From a virus, in the IMG/VR virus record IMGVR_UViG_3300024519_000003, positions 1-44,081 of that record: a stretch of 44,081 nt of DNA; one strand, given 5' to 3'. Under the pieces are notes generated by a model. That model was not told where the DNA came from and made no database searches. It saw only the letters and a program-made list of their open reading frames with translations. A program made the position numbers and the translations under genes. Below, one piece after another: positions 20,574 through 32,442 of the stretch. Numbering within the stretch: position 1 is the stretch's first letter; every line of letters starts with the position of its first letter.

Positions 20574-21481
20574 TATAATCATATAATGCTAAATCATGTT
20601 TGATATTGTGTTGTTGTAGGAAATACAGTTCATGGTGTTACAGTTAAGTTTCATCCACTATTTTGTCTTACCTCTGCACTAATTACTTGTCATTCTTCTA
20701 ATCTACCATATCGTGACACTCTCTGCGTTACGTAATCCATATTGCCTATAGTTATGACAGTTGAAGCATTAATCGCTCACCCTACACTATCCGTTCAGGT
20801 AGTAACTGCTGTTATGGCTGGTATTTCATGTGAATCATAAGCAACTTGCGTTGTATCTATCATTAATCTTAACTCTGTTAATGTTTCTCCTGGTTTTTGC
20901 AGCCATGTGACATATCAATGCAACAAATATTGTCCTGTACGATTAATTGTCGCTGTTTGTATACCTCTAGTATCTGGCAATGTAGATAATACATAATCAT
21001 TCACTAATGCTCAGATCTTTATATAAGAACCACTTGGTATTGATTGATCTACTGTTGCGTTATTTATATAGCTATATCAGTCTTGTGGTACCCGATCCCT
21101 AATTGTATTAGCTCTTATCCAATCAGGAACTCAAGGCAATCAAGGTACTGTAGTTCCATTCTCTGTATACCATAGGTCTCCTAAATAATCTACATATGTT
21201 CATGGATTTGCTAAGAATGGTTGCGTTACTGTTGGTACTAGTGGTCATCTATAAGATTGAGCAATATATATCTCAATCTTTCAAGTATCTGTATTATATA
21301 TCATATCTCAATGTCTAGGATTCGTCGGTCTTTCGTATACCATACCTATAAACCTAAATCCTAGTTGTTCTGGTTTTTGTTTATTACCTTTAACTCAGAA
21401 TCAGGGAGTCGTATCTGTTACTATAGGACTATCATCCAAGACATTAAGGTCTTTAAATTCTTTATCTGTCTGCTTGCTCAT
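20573..21481 (-). CDS. Tail structural protein
   Basis: 302 aa, beta-rich, Gly and Thr-rich. It begins MSKQTDKEF, with segments VYERPTNPRHGDMIYNTDTG and DYLGDLWYTENG like phage tail or receptor-proximal beta-domains. Its start overlaps the stop of the 478-aa gene by about 20 bases and its stop shares a base with the next ATG, so it belongs to one translational unit. Specific role unknown. Confidence 0.75.
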
Positions 21482-22898
21482 AGAAAATATTCATAGAATA
21501 AAGACTTGGCGTTACAGTTGGGTCTGAAGTTGTCATTTCTATCTTATATTGAAACTCATATCACTGTCTGATTATATCTGGAGACGCTATTTTGATATTT
21601 CACTCAGTATCACTGATAGTTTTCAATAACTCATATGTATCTCATCCATCTACTGCCACATATATTTTAATTTCAGTGTCTGTAGGTGTATTATACCTTA
21701 ATACCATTTGTGTTTGCCTAATTTTATAGGTTCACATAACATACTTCTTTGTATAATACAATCATTCTGTTTGATATGTAGGTATTGGTGTTCTAAACAA
21801 GGGAAGAGTTACTATAGATCAGTTTCATGACAAATCTTGTACTGACATATATATTGTATCGGGTCAATCTTCAAACCAAAGGGTTCACATATCTACCCAA
21901 TCTGAATTTATAGCCTCAGTCACTGTTCATTGTGGCAATCAAGGTGTCTTATTTCAATATGATTCTAGTGATCAAGCCTCTGCGTTTGTTATAAACACCG
22001 CTTTTTCATTAGCCACCATTGTGAAATTACCATAAGGAACCTTAGATCAATAAGCATGTCTCCATATCTCTTGTCCTGGATAAGCCATATCACGTGTGAA
22101 TTGTCCCTGTTTAATTAATTGGAACGATTGTCATTGTGATATAAACAACTTAGAATATACCGAAGCAGCTTGTCATGCAACTACATAATCATAATTTCTA
22201 GTACCAAATACATATCTAATAGGCTGACCTAGATCTACATACCCGTCGTGTTGTTCACTAAATCCATCCCAGAAATACTTTCTTCCATCTTCTAAATAGA
22301 TTCCTATTTGTTGACCCTGTCTAGTTAATCATACTACATCCTTTTCTAGTACAATTCCTGGTGACATAAGCCCTGGCTGACTAACTAGTGAGGTATAAAT
22401 CGTATTCTTACCTATAAAATACAAGATATCTTCACTATCATTCAATGCTACACAATAGTTATGACCATTAAGATCAGGAGCAAATGGTGACAAATCAGGA
22501 TTAAATCCATAACCAGCAACTGTTGATCACCAAATAGGAGCTCATAATGCAGTTGTAGGCGTTTGAGTCAATTTAAGTTGCCCTCAATCTACATAAAACC
22601 CTATCCAATCACTTCAAAACTTAATAGCATTATAGAAAACTCATGAAGGCAATGTATATTCTAATCATCATCCACTATTATATACTTCTCCTGCATCTGT
22701 ATAATAGAATCAATCAATATGAGCGACAGTTATACCCGCACCTGTACTAATCATTGTATTTACTGCCCTATTTAGCTTCAAAACTTCTGGCTGACTCATT
22801 CAATCAGTGTTTTCTTGGTATGCACATACTGCATCAGAAGCATAAGCGTCTGTGTCCGACATTCATCAATAGAATTTGTTGATTACTAGTGTTGCCAT
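21462..22898 (-). CDS. Tail tube / nozzle-like structural protein
   Basis: 478 aa, beta-rich throughout, starting MATLVINKFYGGMSDTD. Strand-turn segments such as GFYYTDAGEVYN, NYCVALNDSEDILYFIG and RKYFWDGF look like a beta-propeller-type nozzle of short-tailed phages. It lies between the head-tail adaptor and the large ejection-type proteins, where a nozzle would be expected. The name is inferred from context. Confidence 0.7.
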
Positions 22899-22901
22899 GG
22901 A

Positions 22902-23600
22902 TTAGTAAACATACTGTTTAAATGAAGCATTATATCATTTCATAGGTCTAATTACTCTTTTCTTTAATTGTCTTAACATTTTTTGTTTATCTACTTCATA
23001 CTTTTGTTGATAATATCATACCCTTTCATCTTGTTGTCTATGTTCATATACATAAGGAATAATAGATTTTCACATTATATCATGATATTCTCTTTCAATT
23101 AATATGTCCGCCTCGGTCATTGTTGCATCTAAATCGTATGGTCTTTGATTAGAGTACATTTGCAAACCATTTGGGATAGAATTATCAGGTGTTGGGAAGA
23201 TTTGTATGCTATTATCAGTCACAATATAGAACGGTTCACTCTTTGGTTGGTTATCTGCATACCATTCTGGCGCTCTATTTAGATTATCCCAATCTAAAAG
23301 CTTTGCTCTATACGGATATTTCTGAGATAGATCGTATGTAACGAACACAGATTCGATCTTTATCTGTCCTGTCGCTTGTGTTGGAGCTTGAAACGGTAGC
23401 AATAAAGCATATGAAGAGACTCAAGAAACCAAGTTAGTGTTTCGTACTCTAAGCTTGTAGTTTTTATCAATTCAGGCTACATCTTGCCATAATCTTCTAT
23501 ATTCAATATTCAAATACGAAAAAAGATCACTATCAGGTAGTTCGTCTACTCTACATTTTGATAGTGTTCTTGCATATTGTACAATCTCCGATGGAGTCAT
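22902..23600 (-). CDS. Head-tail adaptor / connector protein
   Basis: 232 aa, helical at both ends (MTPSEIVQYARTLSKCRVDELPDSD and ERVGYYQQKYEVDKQKM) with a beta-rich centre. Length, the helical layout and the place between capsid and tail genes fit a gp4/gp6-type adaptor binding below the portal. Four TGA. The ends are separated by only 3 bases from the downstream gene. Confidence 0.75.
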
Positions 23601-23638
23601 ATTGTTTTAATTATGGAATAAATATCTATTCCCCCTAA

Positions 23639-23881
23639 TTATTCTGCTAGTTTAGATTGAATCCATTCTGCGTTATTCTTTTTATTAACGGGTACATCCT
23701 TTTCAAACTTAGCTTTATATTCCACTCTAAGTGCGTCAATTTCAGTTGTGTCTTTAGTTACAACCACTTTCTCTTCTACTGGAGCCACTACTACTTCTTC
23801 TACTGTAGCACCTTCTTTCATCTTCAAAATATCTTTAGCCGCAACCATACGACCATTTCTTTTAAACATTACGTTTTTCAT
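23639..23881 (-). CDS. Small capsid-operon protein, UGA-free
   Basis: 80 aa: N-terminal KNVMFKRNGRMVAAKDILKM, a Val/Glu-rich linker and a C-terminal helix (NNAEWIQSKLAE). It resembles small head-completion or LEM-like helix-extended-helix peptides found beside capsid genes. No TGA; two glycines, both GGT. Downstream of the strong capsid terminator. Confidence 0.7.
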   Translation of the reverse strand: MKNVMFKRNGRMVAAKDILKMKEGATVEEVVVAPVEEKVVVTKDTTEIDALRVEYKAKFEKDVPVNKKNNAEWIQSKLAE

Positions 23882-23921
23882 GTCTATTGGATTAACTTAG
23901 TAAATATTAACTTTATAATAA

Positions 23922-23947
23922 TAAAAAAAAGGCGGATTTCAACCCGC
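23922..23947 (-). terminator. Strong terminator after major capsid gene
   Basis: Leftward GCGGGT-TGAA-ATCCGC hairpin followed by eight T. Its single wobble pairs as G-U only on the leftward strand, which fixes the direction. It would sharply limit read-through from the abundant capsid mRNA into the adaptor and tail genes. Confidence 0.85.
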
Positions 23948-23974
23948 ACTTTCTTGCTATACCATAGCGCATTA

Positions 23975-24967
23975 TTATGCTCCTTCAGAACCGTATAGTC
24001 CAATAGGAATATTGATCACTCATGTCTTGTAGTATGACACGTATGTTGTTTGGTGAGTCAATGTATCAACTCTGTCTTCCATACCGTAAATAGTTGGTCT
24101 TTGGTGGAATCCTAGATACAATGGGTTTTTTAGAACACTGTTATTGTAGTCTTCCATAATGTAGTAAGCTGTACCACTAGTGATGAAAGGACATTCAATC
24201 AATGTGTATTCTAGTTCGTAGATATTTACTCCATTTGCTCCAGTAATTTGTGTTGGTGCATATCTGTTAGGATTAATGATTTTAGAGAACTCTCTAAATG
24301 CCTTACCTCCTCTTTTAACAAGAATAATTCTTGGGTTCAATGACATTGGTCTTCCTCCTACATCAGTGAATGCTCCTGCTCTTTCTTGTACATCAGCCAA
24401 TACATCCAATGATGGTGCTACTGCTGGCAATAGATTATCAAATACATTGTTTCCTGTTGCTGGTAGATCTGCTGTAAATGTATGTGCAGCTGAGAATAGA
24501 ATTTCTCCATCTGGTGATAGTGTTGCGTTTGCTCAAGCTGAAGCGAAACCATTGTTTAGCAATGAAAAGAATTGTACATTAATTTCATTGTATAATCCCC
24601 ACATCATAGATTTAGAATCTGCATCATATTCTTTCATGATCTTTTGTGTATCATCTCTTTTTCCTTCGTTGTATTCGAAAGAGTATGTCAAAGAATCTGT
24701 TGTTTTGTCGTGTGGTGAAACGATAACTGTATATCCTTCGAAACTGTCGCTTGCTCCAACATTTTGACCTTCTGGTGTTTTTTGTGGTGCTGACAATCTA
24801 ACTGTAGATACAAACTTTTCGTTGATTTCCGTAGTATCCATAACTCTAGCAACCTTAGAATAAGCTTGTCTGTCATTATGTAGTTCTACTGAATTATCAT
24901 ATAGTTCTTTAGTTTCTTTTGTTAGCCCGTTCATATAGGCTAAAAAATGTGGATCTGATAGTTGCAT
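23975..24967 (-). CDS. Major capsid protein
   Basis: 330 aa, soluble alpha/beta. Motifs such as TVRLSAPQKTPEGQNVG, SFEGYTVIVSPHD, then RPMSLNPRIILVKRGG and the terminal IPIGLYGSEGA fit an HK97-fold coat protein. It follows scaffold and decoration genes and precedes a strong terminator. Glycine codons: 22 GGN against only 2 TGA by my count, the reverse of most genes here, consistent with very high expression. Confidence 0.88.
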
Positions 24968-24985
24968 GTTTTAATAATGTTAAGA

Positions 24986-25411
24986 TTATAAAGATAGTGG
25001 TTTATTTACAATAACTTTTACTTTTTCAACTGAACCAACTGTTCCAGCGTCTTCTGTTGCTAGTACTTTTAGTACATCTGTTGCAGAAGCTCCTACATCA
25101 ATAGTTTGGTTACCCGCACCATCAATTGCGATATCTACTTCTGTATTTCTCATAGTTTTAGCGAATGCTGCATCAGCTGTTCCTTCAATAACTGCTGTTG
25201 GATCTGCTAGAACCATAACGTGAGTATCATCAACAACACTCATAACCAATGCGATTTGTGTTGAAGCTGCTACTGCTTTAATTGCTAGTCCTGTTGCTGC
25301 ATCAATAGCACAGAATTGTCCTTGAACGATATCTGTTGTTAGCGCATCTTTTTCAAGAATAGCAGTTGAAGCAGAATGTCCGTTTTGTCTTACGACGTTA
25401 AAGTTTATCAT
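24986..25411 (-). CDS. Capsid decoration / head-fibre-like protein
   Basis: 141 aa, Ala/Val/Thr-rich small beta protein (GQFCAIDAATGLAIKAVA, DTHVMVLADPTAVIEG). Size, composition and position directly before the coat gene match capsid decoration proteins. All nine glycines are GGN with no TGA, again suggesting abundant synthesis. A terminator-type hairpin lies just upstream. Confidence 0.82.
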   Translation of the reverse strand: MINFNVVRQNGHSASTAILEKDALTTDIVQGQFCAIDAATGLAIKAVAASTQIALVMSVVDDTHVMVLADPTAVIEGTADAAFAKTMRNTEVDIAIDGAGNQTIDVGASATDVLKVLATEDAGTVGSVEKVKVIVNKPLSL

Positions 25412-25430
25412 GTTCTAATTTCATAATTAT

Positions 25431-25454
25431 AAAAAAAGTAGGGCGTGCCCCCAC
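25431..25454 (-). terminator. Terminator between scaffold and decoration genes
   Basis: Leftward GTGGGG-GCACG-CCCTAC hairpin followed by seven T. It separates the scaffold from the decoration/coat genes, so the latter may have their own promoter. Confidence 0.75.
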
Positions 25455-25481
25455 TCACAACTAATAATCTGTCTTCTTTAT

Positions 25482-25916
25482 TTAGGCAATCCCTAAACGT
25501 TTCTTTCTTTCTTCCAAATAAGCATCTGTCTTCTTTTTAGGTTGAGTCACTTCTCTACCAATGATTGCTTTTCCAGCAGTTCCAAGATAACCTAAAGCCT
25601 CTTCAATCGTTATATCCTCTGATTCTGATATTGCTTTAACAACACTATACTTTACCCCAGGATAATCTGATTCAAACGCTTCTTGTTTTCTTTTGGCTTC
25701 GTAACGTCTATCAAAATCATCATACATAGCCGCTTTCTTAGATGCTTTAGCTATAGCTTTCTGCTTCTTAGCCTTAAGCTTTGCATTTTGAATCCTGAGC
25801 CTCTCCACCTCTGCTTGTAGATCTTCATCAGATCATTCGTTTTGCGAGTCTTCATCTTCATCCAATTCTTCTTCTAGATCAAGATCTTCAATAATTTCTT
25901 GTCATTCGATTGTCAT
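25482..25916 (-). CDS. Scaffolding protein
   Basis: 144 aa: a strongly acidic N-terminus (EDLDLEEELDEDEDS), a Lys/Ala coiled coil (IQNAKLKAKKQKAIAKASKK) and a basic C-terminus (YLEERKKRLGIA). This is the typical scaffold charge pattern, located between portal and coat. In-frame ATG codons up to 9 bases upstream are alternative starts. Confidence 0.8.
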
Positions 25917-25983
25917 TGCTATCATACACATGATAAAAGTGTGGTCTTATTGACGTTGCCTTGGTTTTAATATAGTAATATTT

Positions 25984-26358
25984 TTATTTATTTCAAGTAA
26001 TTTTATTTATGAGTGCTTTTAACGTAGAAACTTCGTCCTTTTTAACATTGATTTCTCATCCTCACAATATATCTGCCTTAGACTTCACTAGTTTAGCTAT
26101 TTGATCTCAAAGCTTTTGCAATTCAGCATCTTTAACTCAAGCTCTCTTTCATTTAATTACTTGTTCCTTGATTTCTCTTAATAATTCATTCTTTAGATTT
26201 CTTGCGTCTGTGATTCTAAATCTCATTACTGTATTATAAGAGTATTTTATTTCATCATTTTCAGGGTTACAATTAGTCGCTATTTGTATTGTTGAATCTT
26301 TTATAACCTTATTGCAATAATCTATAACCCCTTCTACTATATGATCGTGAACGAACAT
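25984..26358 (-). CDS. Portal-proximal helical protein
   Basis: 124 aa, largely helical and charged. N-terminal FVHDHIVEGVIDYCNKVIKD, C-terminal KSKADILGGGEINVKKDEV with TGA-encoded glycines. Lies between portal and scaffold. Could be a small head protein or scaffold helper. No family recognised. Confidence 0.7.
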
Positions 26359-26364
26359 CCCCTA

Positions 26365-28284
26365 TTAATTATTTGGTAAAGCTTGTTGTTTTTGTGCTAT
26401 ATCTGCTGACATTGATTGTGCTGCCATACTGTTCGCTACTCATTCCATTCATGGTGTTGTTGGCGCTGGTTTATTCAATCATTTCTCTATCATTAGCGTT
26501 GTTAATGAATTTAGAACCTTTTCTTTAGAGTCGTTATCTACACATCTATTGATATATATCCATAATGTTTGTAGATCTAGTCATGGTATAACTAAATTAT
26601 CTGGTATCATATCGAGGTTTACGATATCTTGCATCCTAGCAGCATGTTTCTCGCTTCAATTCATGTCATAAACGGTATGTGTAAATTCATCTCCTTGTCA
26701 TTGCAAAGAAAACAATTCACGTTTAAACATTTTTTTACCTATTGGAGATACTTCTGGATCTTGCATTACTATTGGCAACATTGCCTGCATACTTGATGCT
26801 CTTCTATTATTATCATCTGCAACCTTCCTTTTACTCTTGATAGTTATATATGGAGTATTGAATCATTTAAGCTCTGTGCTCTTTAGAGTTACAATATCTC
26901 ATCAATCTATACCTAGCACTGCTGCCTTCTCTCTAATGAACGGCAAATTCTCCTGTAATGATCTGTAGTAAATATTTATCCAGAACATTCTCTCACCTGC
27001 TACTAATGTTGTTGCATCTACTGAGAACAAGGCATTACTCTTTTGCATTTGAATCTCTGCTTCTCCTAGAGTTCCAGCATCTGGACTTAATCATCTAACA
27101 ATACCAGTCAAAGATGTTGTGTTTTCTGCATAGTATTCTAGTTGTTTTATATACTCTTGTGTCTTTGTTGTATCATTGCTTTCCATTACTGGAGTTGTAA
27201 TCGGTCATCATCCCAAATTAGTCGCAGGAATAAACAATGGTCAGCCAGTTGGTTTAACTAATAAGTTTGCTGGATTATCTATCCTATCTATATCATACAA
27301 ATATCTGTCATATCAGGCATCTCTCATTTGTTTACTATGTATTGCATTTATTACCTCAGTTAATGCAATTTGTGTAGGATAGATCTTTTCTCTATAACTT
27401 ACTCACGTTGGACTATAAGCATCTACCATCGCATTTGAAATAGATATCTTAAACGGGACTAAGATACCATTCTCTTTTTCTTCCTTTGTTCTTGGTAATA
27501 ATCTTTCCCACTTAATAATCTTTGTTTGATCGTTAGCTAGCACACAGAAATACCTATGACTATTAATTGTAATGAAACAATTGTAGACATATACAGTATT
27601 GTCTGTTGAATCGTCTGAGTTTTGTAGTCTATATTTCTTTCAGTCTTGATTTTCACTGTTTCTAGAATAATCACCAGTTTCAACTTCTTCTAGATCAAAA
27701 TATCATCACGACAAAGCATCAGTATATTGCAAAGCAGAGAGTGATGTTTGAAAATTAAACAAATGATAATCAAAATCATTGTCTATAATTGATCAATTCG
27801 GATCATAATACCAAGACAAAGGCGATGGTGTAATAAACAATGGGCATTTATTTACTTTATCATATCCATTGTATACTCTCAAACCTACTCCATAATCAAA
27901 TATATCTGACAATATCTTTTTGTCTTTAAGATCTTTTTTCATGTTCTCTATATCGAACTCAGCTATCTTGTTTATTTTTTGGGTTATCTCTTTATCAAAA
28001 TAATCACGCTCATTAAACACTGGCGTTAATCCTTCACCTTGAAACATTGCAACAAAACTCTTTTTATAAGAATATGCTAGATCATAGACTTGTCTATCAT
28101 CAGCGTGTAATTGTTTAAGTGCTTCATCTATACTTCTATGATAATTACGCCATTGTCATGATGAATCATCTGAGTTATTATATCCAATTTGGATTTGTTC
28201 ACATACACTATCATGAAGCTTTTGATTTTTCATGATATCTTCCTGTGTAATTACTTTTCTTATTCCCCAGTCTTTAATAAACAT
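26365..28284 (-). CDS. Portal protein
   Basis: 639 aa, in the canonical place after TerL and before scaffold. Helical N-terminus with WRNYHRSIDEALKQLHADDRQVYDLAYSYKK, then a beta-rich middle (GVGLRVYNGYDK, PSPLSWYYDP), long central helices (PTQIALTEVINAIHSKQMRDAG) and a Gln/Ala-rich C-terminus. Fits large podovirus-type portals that form the dodecameric DNA gate and the terminase docking ring. Identified mainly by size, layout and order. Confidence 0.82.
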
Positions 28285-28326
28285 AGTCTTTGGTTTAATC
28301 TAAAGCCCCTACATATTATTTAATAT

Positions 28327-29637
28327 TTAACTTTTTGCTTGTATAATTCAAGCATTAGAATATTTCCTACGAACTAATAATAAATAAGCATCTGATACAT
28401 ATCTAAACGAGTCTGCAAAATGAGACTCTACTCAGTGATAAGGTTTATCCTTAAAGATTGCACGATGTTCATCATACTCCTTTCTATATACTTCTATATG
28501 CTCTAAGAACGTCTTACATTTATCTTGATCTACCCATACATGAGCAAAGACTTCTCTTGTTCTATTTATATTCTCCCAGAGATTGTTTGTTCTAGCCAGT
28601 ACTTGGATATTCTCTATCCCTGCACTTCTCGCATCGTCTGTATAGGTTCTTAGTGTTGACTTAGATCTTATATTAGCATCATGAGGTAAGAAATGTTTCT
28701 TATACTTATATGGTTTATCACGCAAGACTTGAGCATAATGTTTCACTCATTCGTTATCATTATAATAACTATCTATAATTCTCAATTCTTTACCGTAGAT
28801 TTGAAAGAATAGAATTGTTGTGTAATCACTTATTCACACATCCCATGCTGTATATACATCTAGTGCATCATCCCAAGGAACATGAGAAAACCTTCACTCG
28901 TGTCTTGCTTGTTTGATTTGTGCTCCATAGATCGAACCTTTCACATCATACGCTTCCCAATCTCATTCTAACCAAGCCTTCCTTAGTTGGTCATCCTTAA
29001 TCCCTCTCAGATATTTTATATAATCTGGATCTTTATCTAGCAAAACTTGATTATCTGTAATCTTAGCTGATATAAACACCCTAGTGTTTCATTCGCTGTC
29101 TTGATATCTTAATCATGGTCTTGTTATATCTACAAACCTTTTCTTTACTCGCAGCCTTCAAGGTCAATCTGGATTAGTAGTTAGAAAGATCTGTGGCTTT
29201 AATCATGTAACTGTGCTACGTAATGAACCCATCAACTTCTCATACTTCTCTTCTGCTGGAATCAATGTCAACTCTTCTATCAACATCTTTTGATATTCAT
29301 GACCCTTGTATTTTTCATATGATTGTCCTTTAAGGTATCATGTTCTTATCTCTGCTCAGCTTGGAAACTTAATCACACAAGGATTTCATGATTTGACAGC
29401 ACCGAAGTTAGAATATATAACCATTGCTCTATCTATCCAATCAACAAGATCGTTATAACTTTCTCTTAGAACCAATCATCTTAGTCATGGATTTTCTACC
29501 CAACGCAAAAACCAACATATTCAAGCGTCGGTCTTTCCTCATCATCTTGCTCACCCATAAAGTATCTCCTTTTCTGTTCTAGTTAATACCTTAGTCTGAG
29601 GTCACGGGTTCGGTTGTCGTAGAATCTCCTGCATCAT
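28327..29637 (-). CDS. terL: Terminase large subunit
   Basis: 436 aa. Walker A GGARGGGKT at residues 28-36 (four of its glycines are TGA), Walker B-like KMLIEELTLI, coupling-motif-like FLTTNPDGPGRKWVKKRF, then LEGDWEAYD and the nuclease-domain WDVGISDYTTILFF. This is the ATP-driven DNA packaging motor and headful or site-specific nuclease. The TGA=Gly reading is required to restore all of these. Its start lies 47 bases inside the small-subunit gene (two ATG codons in tandem). Confidence 0.96.
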
Positions 29638-29980
29638 CACTTAGAGGTGGTAAAGTAACTACCTTTGCATTTAGGTTTACGTTGCTTGTTTGATCTATCT
29701 TATCGTTGTATCTTTTATCTCTTCTCTTTAAGATCTCAACAGCCGCTTTCTCGCTTCCATTTGAAGCAGCGTTAAACAACGTTTTTCTGGCTACAATAAA
29801 GGCATAATCCTGTGCTGCAGACATTTTATCCGAAAACTTCTCATCTTTATCTAACCAATCATAATAAGTAGACGTCCCTATTCCTGCTTGAGAACAGGCT
29901 TCTTCCACCGTACCATCTATATGAAATATCTCTACAAGCTTATCCTCTATTTCAGGACAACGTTTAGTTGGTCTTGCCAT
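29591..29980 (-). CDS. terS: Terminase small subunit
   Basis: 129 aa. N-terminal helix-turn-helix KLVEIFHIDGTVEEACSQAG then STYYDWLDKDEKFSDKMSAAQDYAF, the usual DNA-recognition domain of TerS, followed by a helical oligomerisation region and a Thr-rich acidic tail. Recognises the packaging site and recruits TerL. No TGA codons. Overlaps terL. Confidence 0.88.
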   Translation of the reverse strand: MARPTKRCPEIEDKLVEIFHIDGTVEEACSQAGIGTSTYYDWLDKDEKFSDKMSAAQDYAFIVARKTLFNAASNGSEKAAVEILKRRDKRYNDKIDQTSNVNLNAKVVTLPPLSDDAGDSTTTEPVTSD

Positions 29981-29999
29981 TTAATTGTTTGTATATAAA

Positions 30000-30188
30000 T
30001 TATTTTTTATTTATAGCATCTTTTAATACATCCTCTACTAATCATAACACCACATCTCTGGTTCATTCATCTTTATCGAGACAACAAGCCATTCACTCAC
30101 CATGAGCACAGCAATAATGTTTATGCTTCTTTGTATCAAGATAAATATCTAACTCTTTAGTGAATTTATTCATATGTATCTTTACCAT
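30000..30188 (-). CDS. Small Cys/His protein
   Basis: 62 aa (55-57 from the second ATG). Contains KHKHYCCAHGEGMACC, two Cys pairs with His, a probable metal-binding knuckle, then an acidic helix. Start chosen at the ATG that shares a base with the upstream stop (TAATG). Precedes the terminase genes. Unknown role. Confidence 0.65.
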
Positions 30189-30649
30189 TATCCTTTAATT
30201 AATAAGTCTGCAATCTTTACTAATAGCTCTATATTTCCTTTACCACGTGTTCATTTAAGAGTAGAGTTATCTAGGCTATCTTGTCACATTACCATATCTA
30301 ATATTGCAACTATAGCTTTTCCTTCTTCTTTTGTAATATTTACTTCTACTATCTTTTCGTCTATTAGAGTTGTTAGTGCTTTGATCTCTTTTCTTCTTTC
30401 TTCTATAACTTCTTTTTTAGAGGCTCTTTCAGATTTCTTACCTGTTATCTTATTTTCGTCCTCTTTTAGTTGTTCTAGTTCTTTATTGAAAGGTCTATAA
30501 GCTTCTATAAATTCGTTTACTGCGCCATGTACCTTTTCTTCAAAGATAGCCATAACACTTAATATATTTCTTGCCTCGCTTATATTAGTTACTCTTGCTC
30601 TAGCTATTAGATCGTTTAGATAGAAGAGATTTGTATTACTGATTTTCAT
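30188..30649 (-). CDS. Coiled-coil protein, unknown
   Basis: 153 aa. A helical, highly charged protein (residues 35-115 are Lys/Glu-rich and coiled-coil-like) with a C-terminal region containing four TGA glycines. Sits between unknown early genes and terminase. No family recognised. Confidence 0.75.
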
Positions 30650-30711
30650 ATAATCACAAAAGAGAATAAATTTGTTATACTTAGTTATACTTAATTAGTT
30701 TTGTATTTCAA

Positions 30712-30918
30712 TTAGTTATTAGAAATAAGGTCACTTCATTCATAATCCTCTATGTTAGTAATATCTATATCGAGCTTAACCCTTATTTTATCCCTACATT
30801 TCATACATATACTTTCTCCATCTATTGTTATTTCTTTTATATGCTCATATCAACGTATATTTCTAATATCTAAACATAATGGACACCTAATCCCAAATTT
30901 TCTAAAATAATAAGCCAT
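30712..30918 (-). CDS. Small zinc-finger protein
   Basis: 68 aa. Two C-x-x-C knuckles (RCPLC and ICMKC) about 30 residues apart form a classic four-Cys zinc site, likely in a nucleic-acid- or protein-binding ribbon. Two TGA. Unknown specific role. Confidence 0.75.
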
Positions 30919-30937
30919 TCTAGCTTTAATATATAAA

Positions 30938-31714
30938 CTACTTATTCCCTTCTGTAGCGTTTAAATGTTTACGTGCAATTAAAATCATATCTCCATTACT
31001 ACACCTATATTTTATCATTTCACCAATTTTTATAGTGCTTGGGATTATGTCTTTGATAGTTACCTTATAATCGTTTTTTAGATGAAAAATAAGGGGCTGA
31101 GGCGTTCAAGGTCGAGTATTGTTGCCCTTCGATTTAATTCTAATGTATGCTACGTTTTCGGTGTTAATATCTCGTGGTAACTTGTCCGTTACTAGCGTAG
31201 TAAACATTGATTGCTCTATCAAAGAAGTATCTATATTTTCTATGGTACGTACTGATCAGCATACAAAGTGTATTTCTTGATCTACTTTATCTCACATTTG
31301 ATTTACAGTACTATGTAGATTTGTCTCAACATGTGCATTTTTTGCACTAACTCAATACACTCTCTCCAGTCATTCATTTATCTCTTCTGCTAGTTTTTCT
31401 TCTTTCTCCTCTCACCCTAGAAAGTCAGATGCTTCATAAATAGTATATCATGCTTTCTTATAATGTTTAATATTCCCATAAGAAACTCATGTATCTGTAT
31501 CACAATATTTATCGTCTTGATCATAAGAATAGCAAGTTGACGACTTATAGTTGTGTCGTTGATCTATAAAACTATCTATGTATTTCTTTGTACCTCTTCC
31601 GCTAATTTTTCACATCATATCTAATATTTGATATGCTTGAGCTTTTGTCCCTACATGAACCGCATCTTTAGATCATAGATTCTTGATCTTGTCTATTGCC
31701 TCCTTTCTTTTCAT
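30938..31714 (-). CDS. Unknown 258-aa protein
   Basis: 258 aa. N-terminal basic helical part, a Tyr/Asp-rich central part (NYKSSTCYSYDQDDKYCD), a charged coil (EEKEEKLAEEINEG) and a beta-rich C-terminus (TIKIGEMIKYRCSNGDMIL). About 14 TGA=Gly. Starts within the preceding gene (overlap 47 bases). No family recognised. Confidence 0.75.
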
Positions 31715-31901
31715 AAAATTCTTTAAGCTGTAAAAATTTATTATATGCTCCGCCTCAATAATATCTATTAATTATAGCATTCTTCCTTTCATCACCTTCA
31801 GCTGTTGTTTTTCATATACTTCGATTAAAATCATATGAACTATCTATAAGTCTTTCACATTCATTAATAAACATTCTTGCGTAATACTCTTCTTTATTCA
31901 T
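31668..31901 (-). CDS. Small helical protein
   Basis: 77 aa, helical, with RYYGGGAYNKFLQLKEFYEKKGGN. TGA and GGN are mixed in the GGG. Overlaps both neighbours, consistent with coupled translation. No family recognised. Confidence 0.7.
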
Positions 31902-32322
31902 AGATTTTCTTTATTGAAATTAAAATCTTTAGTACTTCTTCATCTTCTACTCGATCATATAAATCTCTATCAAGTAAACTAGTATCAAATAATACGATTA
32001 CTAGTTTTTGCCATAAATCAATTATATCAGTGTTTTGATTATTTATAGCATATGTCTTTAGTAGTGCGTATAATCTTCATCGAGTTAGTGGGTGTCAAAT
32101 AATTGTGTGACTGTTGATAAATTCAAACTTTGTAATCTTCCTTTCCAATCAAGAAGTTCATTCTATAATATCTCAACTCATTGTATTTTCAAAACAAGTT
32201 ATTCTATAAGTAAAACAACGGTCTCACATGCGTCATTTTTGATACATACACCCAAAACTTAATCTCTTGTCACTAAACGTCTTCATATACCAATCTGTAA
32301 TTTCTTGTTTCGTTATACTCAT
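31894..32322 (-). CDS. Unknown 142-aa protein
   Basis: 142 aa with Cys near residues 25, 39 and 46, an HPLTRGRLYALLKTY helix and an acidic C-terminus. TGA supplies nearly all glycines. Stop overlaps the next start. No family recognised. Confidence 0.75.
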
Positions 32323-32442
32323 TTAAGTTAAGTATCAATTTAAATAAAGGTGTAATATAAATAATCATTCAATTGCTACTACTATCCATCAGATCGTAAA
32401 AAACATTAATATACAATTACCTATTAATTCTTCTCTTTTCAT
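32323..32442 (-). CDS. Tiny membrane protein
   Basis: 39 aa with a single hydrophobic segment (about residues 9-34) after a charged N-terminus KREE. Three TGA=Gly. Could be a small membrane effector. Too short for more. Confidence 0.55.

Noticed and set aside
6202-24767. Many rightward ORFs of 60-160 aa opposite the structural genes
   Set aside because: They are antisense shadows of continuous leftward TGA=Gly genes and show no independent coding signs.
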